Origin: Amycolatopsis acidiphila
GTDB lineage: Bacteria; Actinomycetota; Actinomycetes; Mycobacteriales; Pseudonocardiaceae
Direction of reading: 5' to 3'
NCBI RefSeq assembly: GCF_021391495.1
Contig: NZ_CP090063.1
Coordinates: forward strand, 5,828,001-5,892,000
DNA length: 64,000 nucleotides
The notes under the pieces were generated by a model that saw only the letters and a program-made list of their open reading frames with translations, searched no databases and was not told where the DNA came from. The position numbers were made by a program, and so were the translations under genes. Below, one piece after another: positions 1 to 7,909 of this stretch (position 1 is the first letter of the stretch; each line of letters begins with the position of its first letter).

Positions 1-450
1 GGCCTCGCCCGGCTGCTCGGGCGCGACCTCGTTTCCCGGCACCTGCAGCGGAAAGCGGTGCGCACGGTGGACGAACGGCTCGCCGACGGCGGCGTTCTCG
101 CGGTCGCCTCGCTGCGCCTGATCCCCGTCGTGCCGTTCGCGCCGTTCGGTTACTGCTGCGGGATCCTGTCCGTGCGCCCGCTGCCCTACCTCGCCGGCAC
201 GGTGCTCGGCAGCCTGCCCGGCACGATCGCGGTCGTCGTGCTCGGCGACGCGCTCACCGCCGGCACCCCACCGGCCCTGCTCGCGTGCTACCTCGGGTTC
301 GCGCTGGTGGGAGCCCTCGGAATGATCAAGGTCGTCCGGGGGGCAGCTTACGGAAGCCGCACGAAGCAGCCCGCTACACTCGACCCGGTGCGCGGGGAGG
401 GTGTGCGTGCTCGATCAGACCAAGAAATGCAGGTAGTTTCCGAGGAGTAG
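1..450 (+). CDS. TVP38/TMEM64 (DedA-like, SNARE-associated) membrane protein, 5' end missing
   Basis: The frame is open from the first base, so the N-terminus lies outside the window; about 149 residues remain and end at TAG 448-450. The visible part holds 'LRLIPVVPFAPFGYCCGI' followed by a hydrophobic stretch with 'GTVLGSLPGTIAVVVLGD', the pattern of the conserved loop and helices of the VTT domain (TVP38/TMEM64/DedA family), whose members are inner-membrane proteins linked to lipid scrambling or envelope homeostasis. The last 40 residues are polar and look like a cytoplasmic tail. The kinase domain that follows begins a few bases after the stop, so the two genes may be co-transcribed. Family assignment rests on this motif region only; the exact subfamily is uncertain. 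Confidence 0.7.
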   Translation, partial: GLARLLGRDLVSRHLQRKAVRTVDERLADGGVLAVASLRLIPVVPFAPFGYCCGILSVRPLPYLAGTVLGSLPGTIAVVVLGDALTAGTPPALLACYLGFALVGALGMIKVVRGAAYGSRTKQPATLDPVRGEGVRARSDQEMQVVSEE

Positions 451-455
451 TCGCC

Positions 456-2015
456 ATCGACACCGGTCAGCTGATCGCAGGGCACTATCGCCTCGTTGAG
501 CACATTGGCAGCGGCGCCATGGGCGTCGTGTGGCGCGCGGTCGACGAGCGCCTCGAACGCGCGGTGGCGGTGAAGCAGATTCTCGCCCAGCCGGGGATGT
601 CCGAGGCCGAGCGCAGCAGCATGCGCCAACGGGCGATGCGCGAGGCGAAGAACGCCGCGCGCTTCCAGCATCCCAACGCGATCGTCGTGTTCGACGTGGC
701 GGAGCAGGACGGCGATCCGTGCCTGGTCATGGAGTACCTGCCGTCGAAGAGCCTCTCGGCGGTGATCGCCGAGCAGGGCACGCTCCCGCTGGCACAGGTC
801 GCGCGGATCGGCGAGCAGGTCGCGGCCGCGATCGTCGCCGCGCACCGGGCCGGCATCGTGCACCGGGACATCAAGCCCGCGAACATCCTCATCGACGAGC
901 ACGGCACCGCGAAGATCACCGACTTCGGCATCTCGCGCGCCGCCGGTGACCTCACGCTGACGCAGACCGGGCTGATCGGCGGCACCCCGGCGTACCTCGC
1001 GCCGGAGCTCGCCCGCGGCTCGGACCCGTCGCCGGCGTCCGACGTGTTCTCCCTCGGTGCCACGCTGTACCACGCGCTGGAGGGCCAGCCGCCGTACGGC
1101 AACAGCACCAACCAGCTCGCGCTGCTCTACACGGCGGCGAACGGGCAGGTCATCCCGCCGCACCAGTCCGGCAAGGCGACCGCGCTGCTGATGAGCCTGC
1201 TGCGCATCGAGCCGGACGAGCGCCCGAGCATGGCCGAGGCGCGGGACAGGCTGGCCGCGCTCGCCGCGGGCGAGCCGGAGGCCAACGCGGGCACCCTGGT
1301 GTCGCCGCCGCTGTACAACTCGGGCCGCCAGCCCGCCGCGATGCCGATGGCCGAGGCGCCACCCGCGTCGGCCGAGCGGCCGCCCTGGCAGCGCACGACG
1401 GCCGCGGTCGCCGCCGCGCCGCAGCGTTCCCCGCGCACCCCGACCGCGGCGTTCATCCCGCCCGCGCGTCCCGCGGGGCAGGGCAGCTCGTCCCCGGCCG
1501 CGGCCCGGCGCAAGGGCATCGTCATCGGGTCCGTCGCGGCCGCGGTCGTGGTGGTCGGCGTCGTGCTGTTCCTGGTGCTCAACTCGGGCGGCTCGGACGG
1601 CGGCACCTCCGCCCAGTCGCTACCGGACGGCGGCGTGCCCAGCTCGGCCCCCTCGTCGGCCCCATCCACCCCGGTCAACGCCGCACCGCTCGGGCAGACC
1701 CAGAACACCGGCGGCACCCCGAACTACGGCCAGGCCGGCAACATGGTGAAGACCTACCTCGACGCGGCGGGCAGCCCGAGCACGTGGAACCTGCTGACGC
1801 CGGGCGCGCAGGCGGCGTACGGTTCCCAGCAGGCGTTCCAGGCCTACTGGGCCGCGCACAAGATCGACTCCTACAAGTCGATCCTCGCCGACGCCGGGCC
1901 GAACGCCGACGGCTCGGTGGACATGTACGTGACGATCAACGGCAACCGGGTGCACTGGCGAGTGGTGAACACCGCTGAGGGGATGCGCATCGACGCGGAC
2001 ACGCGCATCGGCTGA
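456..2015 (+). CDS. transmembrane serine/threonine protein kinase (PknB-like, no PASTA)
   Basis: Hanks-type kinase: glycine loop 'GSGAMGVVW', lysine in 'VAVKQ', catalytic 'HRDIKPANI' (861-887), 'DFG' (921-929) and 'APE'. A Pro/Ala-rich juxtamembrane linker leads to one membrane helix (about 1516-1590) and an extracytoplasmic domain of about 145 residues with no PASTA repeats, so it probably senses something outside the cell and phosphorylates cytoplasmic proteins. The start is a puzzle. The kinase domain reads back to 447 with no ATG, GTG or TTG in frame; the next is GTG 285, 166 nt inside the upstream gene. A strong GAGGAG (442-447) lies 8 nt before ATC 456, giving 'IDTGQLIAGHYR', the expected N-terminus. 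I chose ATC 456 tentatively (519 aa). ATG 519 would cut the glycine loop. The gene end overlaps the next frame as TGATG. Confidence 0.85.
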   Translation: MDTGQLIAGHYRLVEHIGSGAMGVVWRAVDERLERAVAVKQILAQPGMSEAERSSMRQRAMREAKNAARFQHPNAIVVFDVAEQDGDPCLVMEYLPSKSLSAVIAEQGTLPLAQVARIGEQVAAAIVAAHRAGIVHRDIKPANILIDEHGTAKITDFGISRAAGDLTLTQTGLIGGTPAYLAPELARGSDPSPASDVFSLGATLYHALEGQPPYGNSTNQLALLYTAANGQVIPPHQSGKATALLMSLLRIEPDERPSMAEARDRLAALAAGEPEANAGTLVSPPLYNSGRQPAAMPMAEAPPASAERPPWQRTTAAVAAAPQRSPRTPTAAFIPPARPAGQGSSSPAAARRKGIVIGSVAAAVVVVGVVLFLVLNSGGSDGGTSAQSLPDGGVPSSAPSSAPSTPVNAAPLGQTQNTGGTPNYGQAGNMVKTYLDAAGSPSTWNLLTPGAQAAYGSQQAFQAYWAAHKIDSYKSILADAGPNADGSVDMYVTINGNRVHWRVVNTAEGMRIDADTRIG

Positions 2016-2020
2016 TGGCC

Positions 2021-2026
2021 TACCGT
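2021..2026 (+). promoter_or_regulatory. -10 box of a leaderless transcript
   Basis: TACCGT followed by exactly 6 nt and then ATG 2033. This TANNNT-N6-ATG spacing is the actinobacterial leaderless layout and favours ATG 2033 over ATG 2015 as the start of the small membrane protein. Confidence 0.5.
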
Positions 2027-2032
2027 GGTCGC

Positions 2033-2326
2033 ATGGCCGAGAGCGAGCGCGACCCTCGTTTCGACGAGGACCTGATCGGGCTGGACCCCGAGGATCCCGA
2101 GGTCCAGGCGTTCGCCGCACACCTGAACCGGATGCAGCGCTGCGAGCCCGGGTTCACGATCGAGGCCTCCCTCAGCCGCGTCGCCGACTTCGCGGAGTCC
2201 TCCAGCCGGGCCGGCGGGCTGCGCTGGTGGGTGGCCGCGACCGTGGCCGTGCTGATCGTCTTCGGTGTGATCTGGGCCTCGTGGGACATCGTCGTGCACG
2301 CGGTCCACTGGCTGACCGCCGGGTAA
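2033..2326 (+). CDS. small single-pass membrane protein, uncharacterised
   Basis: 97 residues: an acidic, charged N-terminal two thirds ('DEDLIGLDPEDPEVQ') and one hydrophobic segment near the C-terminus ('WWVAATVAVLIVFGVIWASW', about residues 66-85). No known domain recognised. An earlier in-frame ATG at 2015 would overlap the kinase stop and add six residues, but a TANNNT box sits 6 nt before ATG 2033. The gene ends 9 nt before msrB, whose own -10 box overlaps its stop codon. It is probably a membrane-anchored accessory protein, but no function can be assigned. Confidence 0.7.
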   Translation: MAESERDPRFDEDLIGLDPEDPEVQAFAAHLNRMQRCEPGFTIEASLSRVADFAESSSRAGGLRWWVAATVAVLIVFGVIWASWDIVVHAVHWLTAG

Positions 2327-2329
2327 CCT
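2324..2329 (+). promoter_or_regulatory. -10 box for leaderless msrB
   Basis: TAACCT, then GGAGTC, then ATG 2336. The GGAG is too close to the ATG to be a good Shine-Dalgarno site, so I read this as a leaderless promoter overlapping the upstream stop codon. Confidence 0.5.
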
Positions 2330-2335
2330 GGAGTC

Positions 2336-2758
2336 ATGAAGCCTGTCACCGGAACCACCCCTCGCGTGGTCAAGTCGGAGCAGGAATGGCGCCAGGAGCT
2401 GGGCCCCGAGGAGTACGCCGTGCTCCGCCAGGCCGCCACCGAGCGGCCGTTCACCGGCGAGTACACCGACACCAAGACCGAGGGCGTCTACGAGTGCCGC
2501 GCCTGCGGTGCCGAGCTCTTCTCGAGCGACACCAAGTTCGAGAGCCACTGCGGCTGGCCGTCGTTCTTCGACCCGGCGGACTCCGACGCCGTCCTGATCC
2601 GCGAAGACCGCTCGATGGGCATGGTGCGCAAGGAAGTGCTGTGCGCGTCCTGCCACAGCCACCTCGGCCACGTGTTCGAGGGCGAGGGCTACCCGACCCC
2701 GACCGACCAGCGGTACTGCATCAACTCCATCTCGCTGCGGCTCACCCCGGCGAGCTGA
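2336..2758 (+). CDS. msrB: peptide-methionine (R)-S-oxide reductase MsrB
   Basis: 140 residues, the usual size of a stand-alone MsrB. It reduces methionine R-sulfoxide in proteins back to methionine, using thioredoxin. The two zinc-binding pairs are visible ('CRACGAELF' and 'CASCHSHLGHVF'), as is the catalytic cysteine in 'QRYCINSISL'. The conserved 'HCGWPSFFDP' substrate region is intact. It stands alone, with no msrA beside it. The start ATG 2336 is supported by the TANNNT-N6 arrangement upstream. Confidence 0.95.
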   Translation: MKPVTGTTPRVVKSEQEWRQELGPEEYAVLRQAATERPFTGEYTDTKTEGVYECRACGAELFSSDTKFESHCGWPSFFDPADSDAVLIREDRSMGMVRKEVLCASCHSHLGHVFEGEGYPTPTDQRYCINSISLRLTPAS

Positions 2759-2769
2759 ACTCCGCGCGA

Positions 2770-2887
2770 TCCGCGCCCGGCAGCGGCGGCCCGGTGTCGA
2801 TGGCCAGCGGGCGCGGTGTCGGCAGATGCGTGGCGCCGAGGTGCAGGACCTCGGCGCCGTGCGCGGCCAGGACGCACGAGCCCGTGC
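2770..2887 (-). pseudogene. relic of a CaiB/BaiF (class III) CoA-transferase gene
   Basis: The gap between msrB and hemQ, read on the minus strand, gives 'CVLAAHGAEVLHLGATHLPT' and then 'LAIDTG' without a stop. Class III CoA-transferases have a similar stretch near the N-terminus (LAAHGADVL..., ...IDTGRGKRS). No start codon or rest of the gene is present, so about 40 codons of a former gene remain. This is recognition by eye; chance similarity in a GC-rich frame is possible. Confidence 0.4.
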
Positions 2888-2888
2888 A

Positions 2889-3581
2889 CTACGGCAGGGC
2901 GGCGATCAGCTCGGCGGGTGGCACCCGGGTGCCGGTGTAGAACGGGACCTCTTCACGCACGTGCCGCCGCGTCTCGCTGCCGCGCAGGTGCCGCATGAGG
3001 TCGACGATCCGGTGCAGCTCGTCCGCCTCGAACGCGAGGATCCACTCGTAGTCGCCCAGGGCGAAGGACGCGACGGTGTTCGCCCGCACGTCGGGGTAGT
3101 CGCGCGCCATCTTGCCGTGCTCGGCCAGCATCCGGCGCCGGTCCTCGTCGGGCAGCAGGTACCACTCGTAGGAGCGCACGAACGGGTACACGCAGATGTA
3201 CTTGCGGGCTTCCTCGCCGGCGAGGAACGCGGGGACGTGGCTCTTGTTGAACTCGGCGGGCCGGTGCAGCGCGAACTGGCTCCAGACCGGGGTGGACACC
3301 CGGCCCAGCGGCGTCCGGCGGAATCCGGTGAAGGCGGCCTGCACCTGCTCGGGCTCCTGCGCGTGCCACCAGATCAGGTAGTCCGCGTCGGCCCGCAGCC
3401 CGGACACGTCGTAGACGCCGCGCACGACGACGCCCTTGCCCTCCAGCGCGTCCAGGTACTCGGTGGTCTCGCTCGCCGCCGCGCCCCGGTCGTCGGGGAG
3501 CCGCCCGGGCTCGACCCGGAACACGGACCAGGCGGTGTAGCGGATGGTGTCGTTGAGCTCGTTGTAGTTCAGGCGCGCCAT
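2889..3581 (-). CDS. hemQ: coproheme decarboxylase (HemQ/ChdC)
   Basis: 230 residues, standard for actinobacterial HemQ (chlorite-dismutase fold). It performs the last step of the coproporphyrin-dependent pathway: two oxidative decarboxylations turn Fe-coproporphyrin III into haem b using H2O2. The start '[20 protein letters not shown]' is typical; longer frames run into hemY. Candidate active-site residues by alignment from memory with the Corynebacterium enzyme (offset of three) are H115 ('NKSHVPAF'), Y132 ('[10 protein letters not shown]') and H155 ('LAEHGKMA'). It follows hemY with only 4 nt between stop and ATG, so translation is probably coupled; hemE-hemY-hemQ form one operon. hemH is not in the window. 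Confidence 0.95.
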   Translation of the reverse strand: MARLNYNELNDTIRYTAWSVFRVEPGRLPDDRGAAASETTEYLDALEGKGVVVRGVYDVSGLRADADYLIWWHAQEPEQVQAAFTGFRRTPLGRVSTPVWSQFALHRPAEFNKSHVPAFLAGEEARKYICVYPFVRSYEWYLLPDEDRRRMLAEHGKMARDYPDVRANTVASFALGDYEWILAFEADELHRIVDLMRHLRGSETRRHVREEVPFYTGTRVPPAELIAALP

Positions 3582-3585
3582 GTCT

Positions 3586-4962
3586 TCATTTTGGCACTTC
3601 CCGCCCGCTGCCAGGCGCCGAGGTGATGCGGCTCGCGGCCGCTGTCGCCGTCGCGATGCAGGCGGGGATGCCGACACCGTGCAGCGCCGCCCCGGCGATC
3701 GCCAGCCCGGGCACCTCGGCCACGGCCCGCTCGACGCGCGCGACGACGCCTAGATGGCCAACACCGTACTGCGGCAGCCCGCCGCCCCAGCGCATCACGT
3801 AGGTGTCCAGCGGCTCCGCCGTCACCCCGGTCAGCTCCGCGAGGTCGGCGCGCACGAGCCGGACCAGCTCGTCGTCGTCGGCCCGCAGGGCGCCCGGCTC
3901 GCCGAAGCGCCCGACGGATCCGCGCACGAGCAGCGCGCCGTCGTTGAGGTGGGCCCACTTGCGGCTGGAGAACGTGAAGGCCTTCGCCGTGAGCCCTTCG
4001 CGGACCCCGATGAGCACGCCGGAGGCATCCGGCACGGCGGCGTCCGGTGGCAGCGCCAGCGCCACGACCGCCATCGAGGCCAGCTCGACCTCGTTCAGCG
4101 CGGCAGCCGCCACGGGTACGACGTTCTCCAGCAGCCGGCGCGCCGCCGGTGCAGGGACCGCGAGCAGCACCGCGTCCACGTCCACGGCCTCGTCCACCAG
4201 CTCGAGGCGGAACCCGGTGGGCAGGCGCGTCAGCCCGCGCACGAGCGTGTTGCACCGCACGTCGGGCTTCGCCAGCTCCACCAGGCGGTCGACGAGCGTG
4301 CCGAGACCGCCGGTCAGGGTGCCGAACACCGGCGCGCCACTGGTCGAGGTGGGGATGAGCGAGGCCGCGGCCTCGGTCAGCGAGTGGGCGCCCTTGTCGA
4401 TCGCCGAGGCCAGCGCGGGCACCGTCGCCCGCAGGCCCAGCCCGTCGGCGCCGCCCGCGTACACGCCGCCGAGCAACGGGTCGACCAGCCGGTCCACCAG
4501 CTCGTCGCCGAAGCGGCCACGCAACAGCTCGCCGAGCGCGACATCGTCGCCGAGACGCACCGGCGGCAGCTCCGGCTCGGCCGCGACCCGGCGGCGCCCC
4601 TCTTCCGACAGCACCCCGGCGACGGCCTCGGCCGAGCCCGGCACGCCCATCATCGTGCCGCCGGGCATCGCGACCTGCCGGCCGCCCGCACGGATGGTCG
4701 AGCGCGCCTTCGTCGGGTGGGTGAGCCTGTCGCCGAGCCCGGTCTCCTCGACCAGGGCGAGCGCTTCCGGCCTGCGCGCGAGGAACGCCTCCGCGCCGAC
4801 GTCGTAGGCCTGCCCGGCCAGCTCCACCGTCCGCAGCTTGCCGCCGAGGCTCTCGCCCGACTCGAACACGGTGATCGTGGCGCCGTCGCCGAGCCCGGCC
4901 CGCAGCCGGTACGCGGCGGTCACTCCGGAGATGCCGCCACCGACGACCGCTACGTGCGTCAC
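3586..4962 (-). CDS. hemY: coproporphyrinogen III oxidase / protoporphyrinogen oxidase-type HemY (CgoX)
   Basis: 458 residues. FAD dinucleotide-binding motif at the very N-terminus ('[17 protein letters not shown]') and a second FAD contact near the C-terminus ('[20 protein letters not shown]'), as in the HemY/HemG family. Because hemQ lies directly downstream, the expected reaction is six-electron oxidation of coproporphyrinogen III to coproporphyrin III with O2, rather than protoporphyrinogen oxidation. The start GTG 4962 overlaps the hemE stop as GTGA, the usual sign of translational coupling. Function by family and context; confidence is high for the family. Confidence 0.93.
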   Translation of the reverse strand: MTHVAVVGGGISGVTAAYRLRAGLGDGATITVFESGESLGGKLRTVELAGQAYDVGAEAFLARRPEALALVEETGLGDRLTHPTKARSTIRAGGRQVAMPGGTMMGVPGSAEAVAGVLSEEGRRRVAAEPELPPVRLGDDVALGELLRGRFGDELVDRLVDPLLGGVYAGGADGLGLRATVPALASAIDKGAHSLTEAAASLIPTSTSGAPVFGTLTGGLGTLVDRLVELAKPDVRCNTLVRGLTRLPTGFRLELVDEAVDVDAVLLAVPAPAARRLLENVVPVAAAALNEVELASMAVVALALPPDAAVPDASGVLIGVREGLTAKAFTFSSRKWAHLNDGALLVRGSVGRFGEPGALRADDDELVRLVRADLAELTGVTAEPLDTYVMRWGGGLPQYGVGHLGVVARVERAVAEVPGLAIAGAALHGVGIPACIATATAAASRITSAPGSGREVPK

Positions 4963-6047
4963 GGCGCCAGCTCGTGCACCAGCCCGACGATCCTGGTCAG
5001 CACGTCGGGATCGACCCCGGGCAGCACGCCGTGGCCCAGGTTGAAGATGTGCCCCGCCGCGGCGCGGCCCTCGGCGACGATCCGGCGGACCTCCGCCTCG
5101 AGCACCGGCCACGACGCGCCCAGCAGCGCCGGGTCGAGGTTGCCCTGCACGGCGGGCGCGGGCGACCCGTCCGCGGTCAGCCGCCGCACGGCCTCGTCGA
5201 GCGGGATCCGCCAGTCGACGCCCACGACGTCGGCGCCCGCCTCGCGCATCGCGGTGAGCAGCTCGCCCGTGCCCACGCCGAAGTGGATCCGCGGCACGTC
5301 GTACTCGGCCAGCCCGCCCAGCACCTTCGCCGAGTGCGGCAGCACGAACTCGCGGTACTCACGCAGCGACAGCGCGCCCGCCCAGGAGTCGAACAGCTGC
5401 ACCGCGTCCGCACCCGCGTCCAGCTGCGCGCGCAGGAAGGTCAGCGCCATGTCCGCGAGGCGCCCGGCCAGCGCGTGCCACAGCTGCGGGTCCGAGCGCA
5501 TGAGCGCCTTGGTGTGCTCGTAGTTGCGGCTCGGGCCGCCCTCGATGAGATACGACGCGAGGGTGAACGGCGCACCGGCGAAGCCGATCAAGGGCGTCTC
5601 GCCCAGCCGCCCGACCAGCAGCCCGACGCCCTCGGCCACCGCGGCGACCTGCGCGGGGTCGAGCACGGGCAGCGCCTCGACGGCCTGCCGGGTGCGGATC
5701 GGCGCCGCGACCACGGGCCCGGTGCCGGGCACGATGTCGATGTCGACACCGGCGGCGGACAGGGGGACCACGATGTCGCTGAACAGGATCGCCGCGTCCA
5801 CCCCGTGCCTGCGGACCGGCTGCAGCGTGATCTCCGCGAGCATCTCGGGGTCGAAGCAGGCCTTGAGCATCGGCACGCCCTCGCGCAGCGCGCGGTACTC
5901 GGGCAACGACCGGCCGGCCTGCCGCATGAACCACACCGGGATCCGCGAGGGCCGTCCGCCACGGGCGGCCACCAGCAGCGGGGACTCGGACAGATCGCGC
6001 TGGGCCGGCCGCCGGCGCGACGGGGCAGAAGTAGACATCGTGTTCAT
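4959..6047 (-). CDS. hemE: uroporphyrinogen decarboxylase HemE
   Basis: 362 residues. Decarboxylates the four acetate side chains of uroporphyrinogen III to give coproporphyrinogen III, the substrate of the next gene. Signature sequences are present: '[13 protein letters not shown]' near the start, '[15 protein letters not shown]' with the essential aspartate, and '[13 protein letters not shown]' near the end. Two ATG codons, 6047 and 6038, are 9 nt apart; I chose the first. First gene of the hemE-hemY-hemQ operon and divergent from the DUF3000 gene, with 78 bp between the two starts that must hold both promoters. The neighbourhood of hemE, DUF3000 and RNase D is common in actinobacteria. Confidence 0.95.
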   Translation of the reverse strand: MNTMSTSAPSRRRPAQRDLSESPLLVAARGGRPSRIPVWFMRQAGRSLPEYRALREGVPMLKACFDPEMLAEITLQPVRRHGVDAAILFSDIVVPLSAAGVDIDIVPGTGPVVAAPIRTRQAVEALPVLDPAQVAAVAEGVGLLVGRLGETPLIGFAGAPFTLASYLIEGGPSRNYEHTKALMRSDPQLWHALAGRLADMALTFLRAQLDAGADAVQLFDSWAGALSLREYREFVLPHSAKVLGGLAEYDVPRIHFGVGTGELLTAMREAGADVVGVDWRIPLDEAVRRLTADGSPAPAVQGNLDPALLGASWPVLEAEVRRIVAEGRAAAGHIFNLGHGVLPGVDPDVLTRIVGLVHELAP

Positions 6048-6112
6048 CGTGCCACGGCGGCCGGGGGCGGCTTCCTTCGGCGCGTCTTCGCCGCCTGCCA
6101 CAGGATCCGCCT

Positions 6113-6118
6113 TAAGGT
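6113..6118 (+). promoter_or_regulatory. -10 box, leaderless DUF3000 gene
   Basis: TAAGGT, 7 nt, then GTG 6126. It supports GTG 6126 over the later ATG 6135 as the start. Confidence 0.45.
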
Positions 6119-6125
6119 CGGCCGG

Positions 6126-6689
6126 GTGACCGCGATGACGCATGCGCCCGAGCTGTTCCGTGAAGCTGTCGCGGCGCTGCAGGCCGTCCGGCCCCGGCCG
6201 GAGATGACCGTGGAGACCGTGCGCGCCCCGCAGCGTCTCGCTCCCTGGGCACACGCGCTGAGCTGTGAGACCACCGGGCCCGCGGACGTGCTGGCCAGCG
6301 GCAGGCTCGTGCTGCTGCACGACCCCGAGGGCCAGGAGGCCTGGCACGGCGTGCTGCGGATGGTGGTCTACGTGCGGGCCGAGCTCGACCGGGAGCTCGC
6401 CACCGACCCGTTCCTGCCCGCCGTCGGCTGGTCCTGGCTGACCGACGCGCTGGAGCACTCGGGTGCGTCGTGGACCGCGCTGGGCGGTACCGTCACCGAG
6501 ACCTCGTCCGCCCGCTTCGGCGACATCTCCGGGCCCGCCCGGAGTGACGACCTGGAGCTGCGGGCGTCCTGGACACCCGTCGACGGGCAGCTCGAACCGC
6601 ACGGCGAGGCGTTCCTGCAGCTCATGTCGAGCGTGGCCGGCCTGCCCCCGGTGGGGGTCACCCTGTTCGGGCACCACCAGGGTTCCTGA
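6126..6689 (+). CDS. DUF3000 family protein
   Basis: 187 residues, soluble, no signal peptide or membrane segment. The family is widely conserved in actinobacteria and uncharacterised; it almost always lies beside hemE and RNase D, as here. Conserved features visible by eye are '[11 protein letters not shown]', '[20 protein letters not shown]' and '[10 protein letters not shown]'. Start GTG 6126 chosen from the leaderless spacing. A role near haem synthesis or RNA processing is only suggested by neighbours. Confidence 0.85.
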   Translation: MTAMTHAPELFREAVAALQAVRPRPEMTVETVRAPQRLAPWAHALSCETTGPADVLASGRLVLLHDPEGQEAWHGVLRMVVYVRAELDRELATDPFLPAVGWSWLTDALEHSGASWTALGGTVTETSSARFGDISGPARSDDLELRASWTPVDGQLEPHGEAFLQLMSSVAGLPPVGVTLFGHHQGS

Positions 6690-7124
6690 CCGGACGCCTC
6701 CGGGTGCGGCTGTCCCTCGTTCGGGAGAGCCGGCGGCGCCGTGCGCCTGTTCGAACGGTGGCCGAACGCGTTACTGCGAACTGATGAACCCTCTCCCCGG
6801 ACGGGTAGAAGCCCGCTAGATTGGCGATCGAGCAGATGCACGGCCCGTATGCACGCGCATCTGGTGTCCTCCAAACTGTGATCTATCGTGTTCACTGCGC
6901 GAACCGTTAGCCACTCGGCGTGTATTAACCCGTTCGTGTTACAAGGACACCAGTTAGTAACTACTCGATCGGGATAGATACCCGTTCGATCCCCCCGTGG
7001 ACGGCCGGAGACGGCTAGAGTGCTCCTTCGACGACACCACTTTCGGTCTAGAGCTGGCGCGGCTAATTGGCCGAAAGTCCCGGTGCCGGTCGGGGGGCAC
7101 GACCGACTCCAGGGAGGTAGTGAC
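6690..7124 (+). promoter_or_regulatory. long upstream region and structured leader of the response regulator gene
   Basis: 435 bp without a convincing gene and less GC-rich than its surroundings. It holds several TANNNT boxes (TAGATT about 6818; TAGAGT 7016-7021) and, downstream of the last, an inverted repeat ACTTTCGG (7039-7046) / CCGAAAGT (7071-7078) that would form a hairpin in the leader. A good AGGGAGG (7111-7117) precedes GTG 7125. It looks like a multi-promoter control region. No terminator seen after the DUF3000 gene. Confidence 0.4.
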
Positions 7125-7841
7125 GTGGCTGCCGTCGGCTTATCTCAGGCCGTCAGATCCACGCCAGCCGGTGCTTTGCCGGCGAGCATGGTTCCGCACC
7201 CGCGGGAAGAGCTGTTTTCCGTGCTGGTGGTCGATGACCACCCGTTACTGAGGGAGGCTATTGCCGCACGACTCGCTCAAATGGGAGCGGGCACCGTACA
7301 CGAGGCTGCCACGGTAGCCGAGGCCAGAGCGCGGGCGACCGCGACAGGTCCCTGTGACCTGGCGATACTCGACCTCGGGCTGCCCGACGGTTCGGGCATC
7401 GAGCTGGTCACGGAGCTTCGCAACCACGGCTGGCCCCGCATCGTCGTGCTGGCGTCTTCGGACGACCCGTACGCCGTGCGGTCGGCGTTCCAGGCCGGCG
7501 CCCAGGCATACCTGCTCAAGTCGGCCTCACCCATGGTGGTGACGGACGGCGTGCGGCGGGTGCTGGACGGCGGCGTGTACGCGGACCCGAGCGTGGCTCC
7601 GGTGCTGGCCACGGGCACGCGAGTGCCCGGTACGGACAACACACCGCGGGAACTGTCCGCACGTGAGGTGGAGGTTCTCCAGCTCGTGGCGGACGGCCAG
7701 TCGAACAAGGAGATCGGCGAGGAGCTCAGCCTCTCCGCGCTCACCGTCAAATCGCACCTGTCCCGGATCGGGCGCAAGCTCGGCACCGGTGACCGGGCGC
7801 AGATGGTGGCGCTGGCGATGCGCGCGGGCGTCATCCGCTGA
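7125..7841 (+). CDS. LuxR-type (NarL family) response regulator
   Basis: 238 residues. Receiver domain (about residues 28-145) with the acidic pair in 'VLVVDDHPLLREA', the phosphorylated aspartate in 'LAILDLGLPDGSG' and the lysine in 'AYLLKSASP'; C-terminal LuxR helix-turn-helix 'LSAREVEVLQLVADGQSNKE' followed by 'TVKSHLSRIGRKLG'. It binds DNA as a phosphorylation-responsive dimer. No histidine kinase is beside it, so its partner is elsewhere or it acts as an orphan. Start GTG 7125 is set by AGGGAGG 7 nt upstream; longer frames run through the leader hairpin. A roughly 27-residue N-terminal extension precedes the receiver domain, which is slightly unusual. Confidence 0.9.
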   Translation: MAAVGLSQAVRSTPAGALPASMVPHPREELFSVLVVDDHPLLREAIAARLAQMGAGTVHEAATVAEARARATATGPCDLAILDLGLPDGSGIELVTELRNHGWPRIVVLASSDDPYAVRSAFQAGAQAYLLKSASPMVVTDGVRRVLDGGVYADPSVAPVLATGTRVPGTDNTPRELSAREVEVLQLVADGQSNKEIGEELSLSALTVKSHLSRIGRKLGTGDRAQMVALAMRAGVIR

Positions 7842-7895
7842 CCGATTCAGAAGACTCTGCGGGACGGGCTCACCAGGCGCGGTTGGCCCGTCCCG

Positions 7896-7901
7896 TAGGG
7901 T
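7896..7901 (+). promoter_or_regulatory. -10 box, probably leaderless RNase D gene
   Basis: TAGGGT with 8 nt to GTG 7910. Used to choose GTG 7910 over the upstream in-frame start at 7883, which lies before the box. Confidence 0.4.
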
Positions 7902-7909
7902 TGAAAACT

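Noticed and set aside
6775..6805. TGAACC near 6784 as a fourth SigL-type promoter
   Set aside because: No CGT-type -10 core at 16-18 nt.
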